NCBI GenBank assembly: GCA_017471925.1
Contig: JAFURM010000003.1
Location: 1-64,000, forward strand
Length of the DNA: 64,000 nucleotides
Origin: Bacteroides sp.
Lineage (GTDB): Bacteria > Bacteroidota > Bacteroidia > Bacteroidales > Bacteroidaceae
Direction: 5' to 3'
The notes under the pieces were generated by a model. That model saw only the letters and a list, made by a program, of their open reading frames with translations. It was not told where the DNA came from and ran no database searches. A program made the position numbers and the translations under genes. Below, in pieces: positions 62,216-64,000 of the stretch (position 1 is its first letter; each line of letters begins with the position of its first letter).

Positions 62216-64000
62216 ATGAAAACCTACAAAGCACTATGTGCAGCCGTGGCCCTATCGGCGGGTCTCGCGCTGCAAGCACAAGAGAACCAGCTGGTGGTGC
62301 AGACCAAGAAGATGGGGGCAGAGATTCAACCCACTATGTATGGTCTGTTCTTCGAAGACATCAACTATGCCGCTGATGGCGGACTCTATGCAGAGTTAGT
62401 GAAGAACCGCTCCTTCGAGTTTCCGCAACATTTCATGGGATGGAACACCTTCGGACTGGTGGAGCTGAAGGACGACGGACCCTTTGAACGAAATCCTCAC
62501 TACGTGCGACTGTCCTACTCCGGACACGGCCACAAGCACACGGGACTGGACAACACCGGATTCTTCGGCATCGGTGTCAGGCAGGGAGAAGAATACCGCT
62601 TCTCCGTGTGGGCCCGAGTGCCGCAGGGAGGGGAAGCGGCCAAGCTGCGTGTGGAGCTGGTGGATACCAAAAGTATGGGCGAACGACAGGCCATAGCCTC
62701 GCAACGCCTGACTGTGGACGGTAAGGAGTGGAAGAAGTATCAGCTCGTTCTGAAGCCCACGGCCACCAACCCAAAGGCCACCCTGCGTATCTTCTTAGAA
62801 GGCAAGCAGACGGTGGATCTGGAACACGTCTCCCTCTTCCCCACAGACACCTGGAAAGGACATGAAAACGGACTGCGCAAAGACCTCATGCAGCTACTGG
62901 CCGACCTGAAGCCCGGTGTCTTCCGATTCCCCGGAGGATGCATCGTGGAAGGCACTGATCTGGAGACACGATACAACTGGAAGAACACCGTGGGACCCGT
63001 GGAAAACCGTCCGCTCAATGAAAACCGCTGGCAATACACCTTCACCCATCGATTCTTCCCCGACTACTTCCAGAGCTACGGATTGGGATTCTACGAATAC
63101 TTCCTCCTTTCCGAGGAAATAGGAGCCGAACCCCTGCCCGTGCTGAACTGCGGACTGGCCTGCCAGTATCAAAACAACAACCCCGAGGCACACGTCGCCC
63201 TCTGCGACCTGGACAGCTACATTCAGGACGCCCTGGACCTCATTGAGTTTGCCAACGGAGCAACGGACACCAAGTGGGGCAAGCTGAGGGCCGACATGGG
63301 ACACCCCGAACCCTTCCACCTGAAGGTCATCGGTATAGGCAACGAACAGTGGGGACCCGAATATCCCGTCCGACTGGAACCTTTCATCAAGGCCATTCGT
63401 CAGGCACATCCCGACATCAAGGTGGTGGGCAGCTCAGGACCTAACTCCGAAGGCGAACAGTTTGACTACCTGTGGCCCGAAATGAAAAGGTTGAAGGCCG
63501 ACCTCGTGGACGAGCACTTCTACCGACCCGAAAAGTGGTTCCTCGCACAGGGCGCACGCTATGACAATTACGACCGCAAGGGACCCAAGGTCTTTGCCGG
63601 AGAATATGCCTGCCACGGCAAAGGAAAGAAGTGGAACCACTTCCATGCCGCCCTTCTGGAAGCTGCCTTCATGACCGGCTTGGAACGCAACGCCGACATC
63701 GTGCACATGGCTACTTACGCACCCCTTTTCGCACACGTGGAGGGATGGCAGTGGAGACCCGACCTCATTTGGTATGACAACATGAACTCTGTGCGCACTG
63801 TGAGCTACTATGTGCAGCAACTCTATGCCCACTACAAAGGAACGAACGTCCTCAACCTGACTATGGATAAGCGTCCCGTTACGGGAGCTGAGGGACAGAA
63901 CGGACTCTTTGCCAGCGCCGTCTGTGACAAGAATACGGGCGAATACATCGTCAAGGTGGCCAACACCTCCGACAAGCCCCAAAAACTGAACATCACCTTC
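62216..64000 (+). CDS. GH51 family alpha-L-arabinofuranosidase, 3' end outside window
   Basis: The frame is open from ATG 62216 to the window end (595 residues visible). A signal peptide (LCAAVALSAGLALQAQ) is followed by GAEIQPTMYGLFFEDINYAA, a carbohydrate-binding-like beta region (about 80-205), then the barrel: GVFRFPGGCIVEG, VIGIGNEQWGPEYPV with the acid/base Glu, and FAGEYACHG with the nucleophile Glu. It removes arabinofuranose from arabinoxylan or pectic arabinan. A final beta-sandwich has begun (GLFASAVCDKNTGEYIVKVA). It is the last visible gene of the cluster. Confidence 0.92.
   Translation, partial: MKTYKALCAAVALSAGLALQAQENQLVVQTKKMGAEIQPTMYGLFFEDINYAADGGLYAELVKNRSFEFPQHFMGWNTFGLVELKDDGPFERNPHYVRLSYSGHGHKHTGLDNTGFFGIGVRQGEEYRFSVWARVPQGGEAAKLRVELVDTKSMGERQAIASQRLTVDGKEWKKYQLVLKPTATNPKATLRIFLEGKQTVDLEHVSLFPTDTWKGHENGLRKDLMQLLADLKPGVFRFPGGCIVEGTDLETRYNWKNTVGPVENRPLNENRWQYTFTHRFFPDYFQSYGLGFYEYFLLSEEIGAEPLPVLNCGLACQYQNNNPEAHVALCDLDSYIQDALDLIEFANGATDTKWGKLRADMGHPEPFHLKVIGIGNEQWGPEYPVRLEPFIKAIRQAHPDIKVVGSSGPNSEGEQFDYLWPEMKRLKADLVDEHFYRPEKWFLAQGARYDNYDRKGPKVFAGEYACHGKGKKWNHFHAALLEAAFMTGLERNADIVHMATYAPLFAHVEGWQWRPDLIWYDNMNSVRTVSYYVQQLYAHYKGTNVLNLTMDKRPVTGAEGQNGLFASAVCDKNTGEYIVKVANTSDKPQKLNITF

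Overview
The window looks like chromosomal DNA of a gut Bacteroides-type bacterium (Bacteroidales). The reasons are: promoters of the Bacteroides form (TTTG, about 20 bases, then TAnnTTTG) ahead of many genes; weak Shine-Dalgarno sites; a cobalamin-riboswitch btuB/btuG locus; BspA-like leucine-rich-repeat and fibronectin-type surface lipoproteins; and a pectin/xylan-type glycoside hydrolase cluster. I see no prophage, insertion sequence, CRISPR array, tRNA or rRNA gene. The species cannot be fixed from the sequence alone.

Layout. 1-11 kb is housekeeping: the tail of an AAA-ATPase/nuclease-like protein, a nitroreductase, dnaA, an amidase-MCE (MlaD-like) pair, a BASS transporter, ung, a phospholipase-D protein, a three-gene ECF sigma operon and an rRNA methyltransferase of the NOL1/NOP2/Sun family. 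11.6-17.8 kb is a four-gene metal efflux operon (His/Cys-rich small protein, His-rich adaptor, RND pump, TolC-like channel). It diverges from a stand-alone receiver-domain protein at 17.8 kb. 18.2-20.8 kb has a coiled-coil lipoprotein and a CCA-adding-type nucleotidyltransferase. 21.3-25 kb is a B12 uptake unit: consensus promoter, cobalamin riboswitch, BtuB, a BtuG-like surface lipoprotein and a small DUF4250 protein. 25-36 kb holds a TrpB2-type synthase, a small YtxH/holin-like envelope operon, a SPOR lipoprotein, a LOG-family protein, a GH10-like protein, CstA, two small envelope proteins and uvrA. 36.2-40.5 kb holds gmd, a polyprenyl-phosphate sugar transferase and a second GH10-like protein. 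40.7-48.3 kb is a three-gene surface operon (beta-barrel protein, fibronectin-repeat lipoprotein, LRR lipoprotein) read leftward from a good promoter. 48.7-54.2 kb has a flavodiiron protein, a radical SAM protein, a Sua5-type protein, a Pif1-like helicase and a HAD phosphatase. From 54.3 kb to the window end runs a plus-strand polysaccharide operon: GH28, GH106, mannonate dehydratase, GH115 and GH51 (cut by the window end). Its enzymes fit removal of galacturonate, rhamnose, glucuronate and arabinose from pectin or glucuronoarabinoxylan, with UxuA handling the released uronate.

The most unusual signal is not a gene. Four intergenic arrays (20899-21030, 40524-40611, 48409-48474, 48629-48694) are built from tandem units of exactly 22 bases, yet their sequences are unrelated to each other. 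Two have a 12-base perfect palindrome as the unit core. A fifth array (38874-38933) has a 20-base period and runs into an 18-bp perfect inverted repeat around a promoter. Three of the five start within about 35 bases of a stop codon. A constant period of two helical turns with locus-private sequence suggests a common process or binding architecture that I cannot name. Other items of note are a near-identical PSIDD tail on both surface lipoproteins of the 40-48 kb operon, and recent in-frame duplications in both of them.
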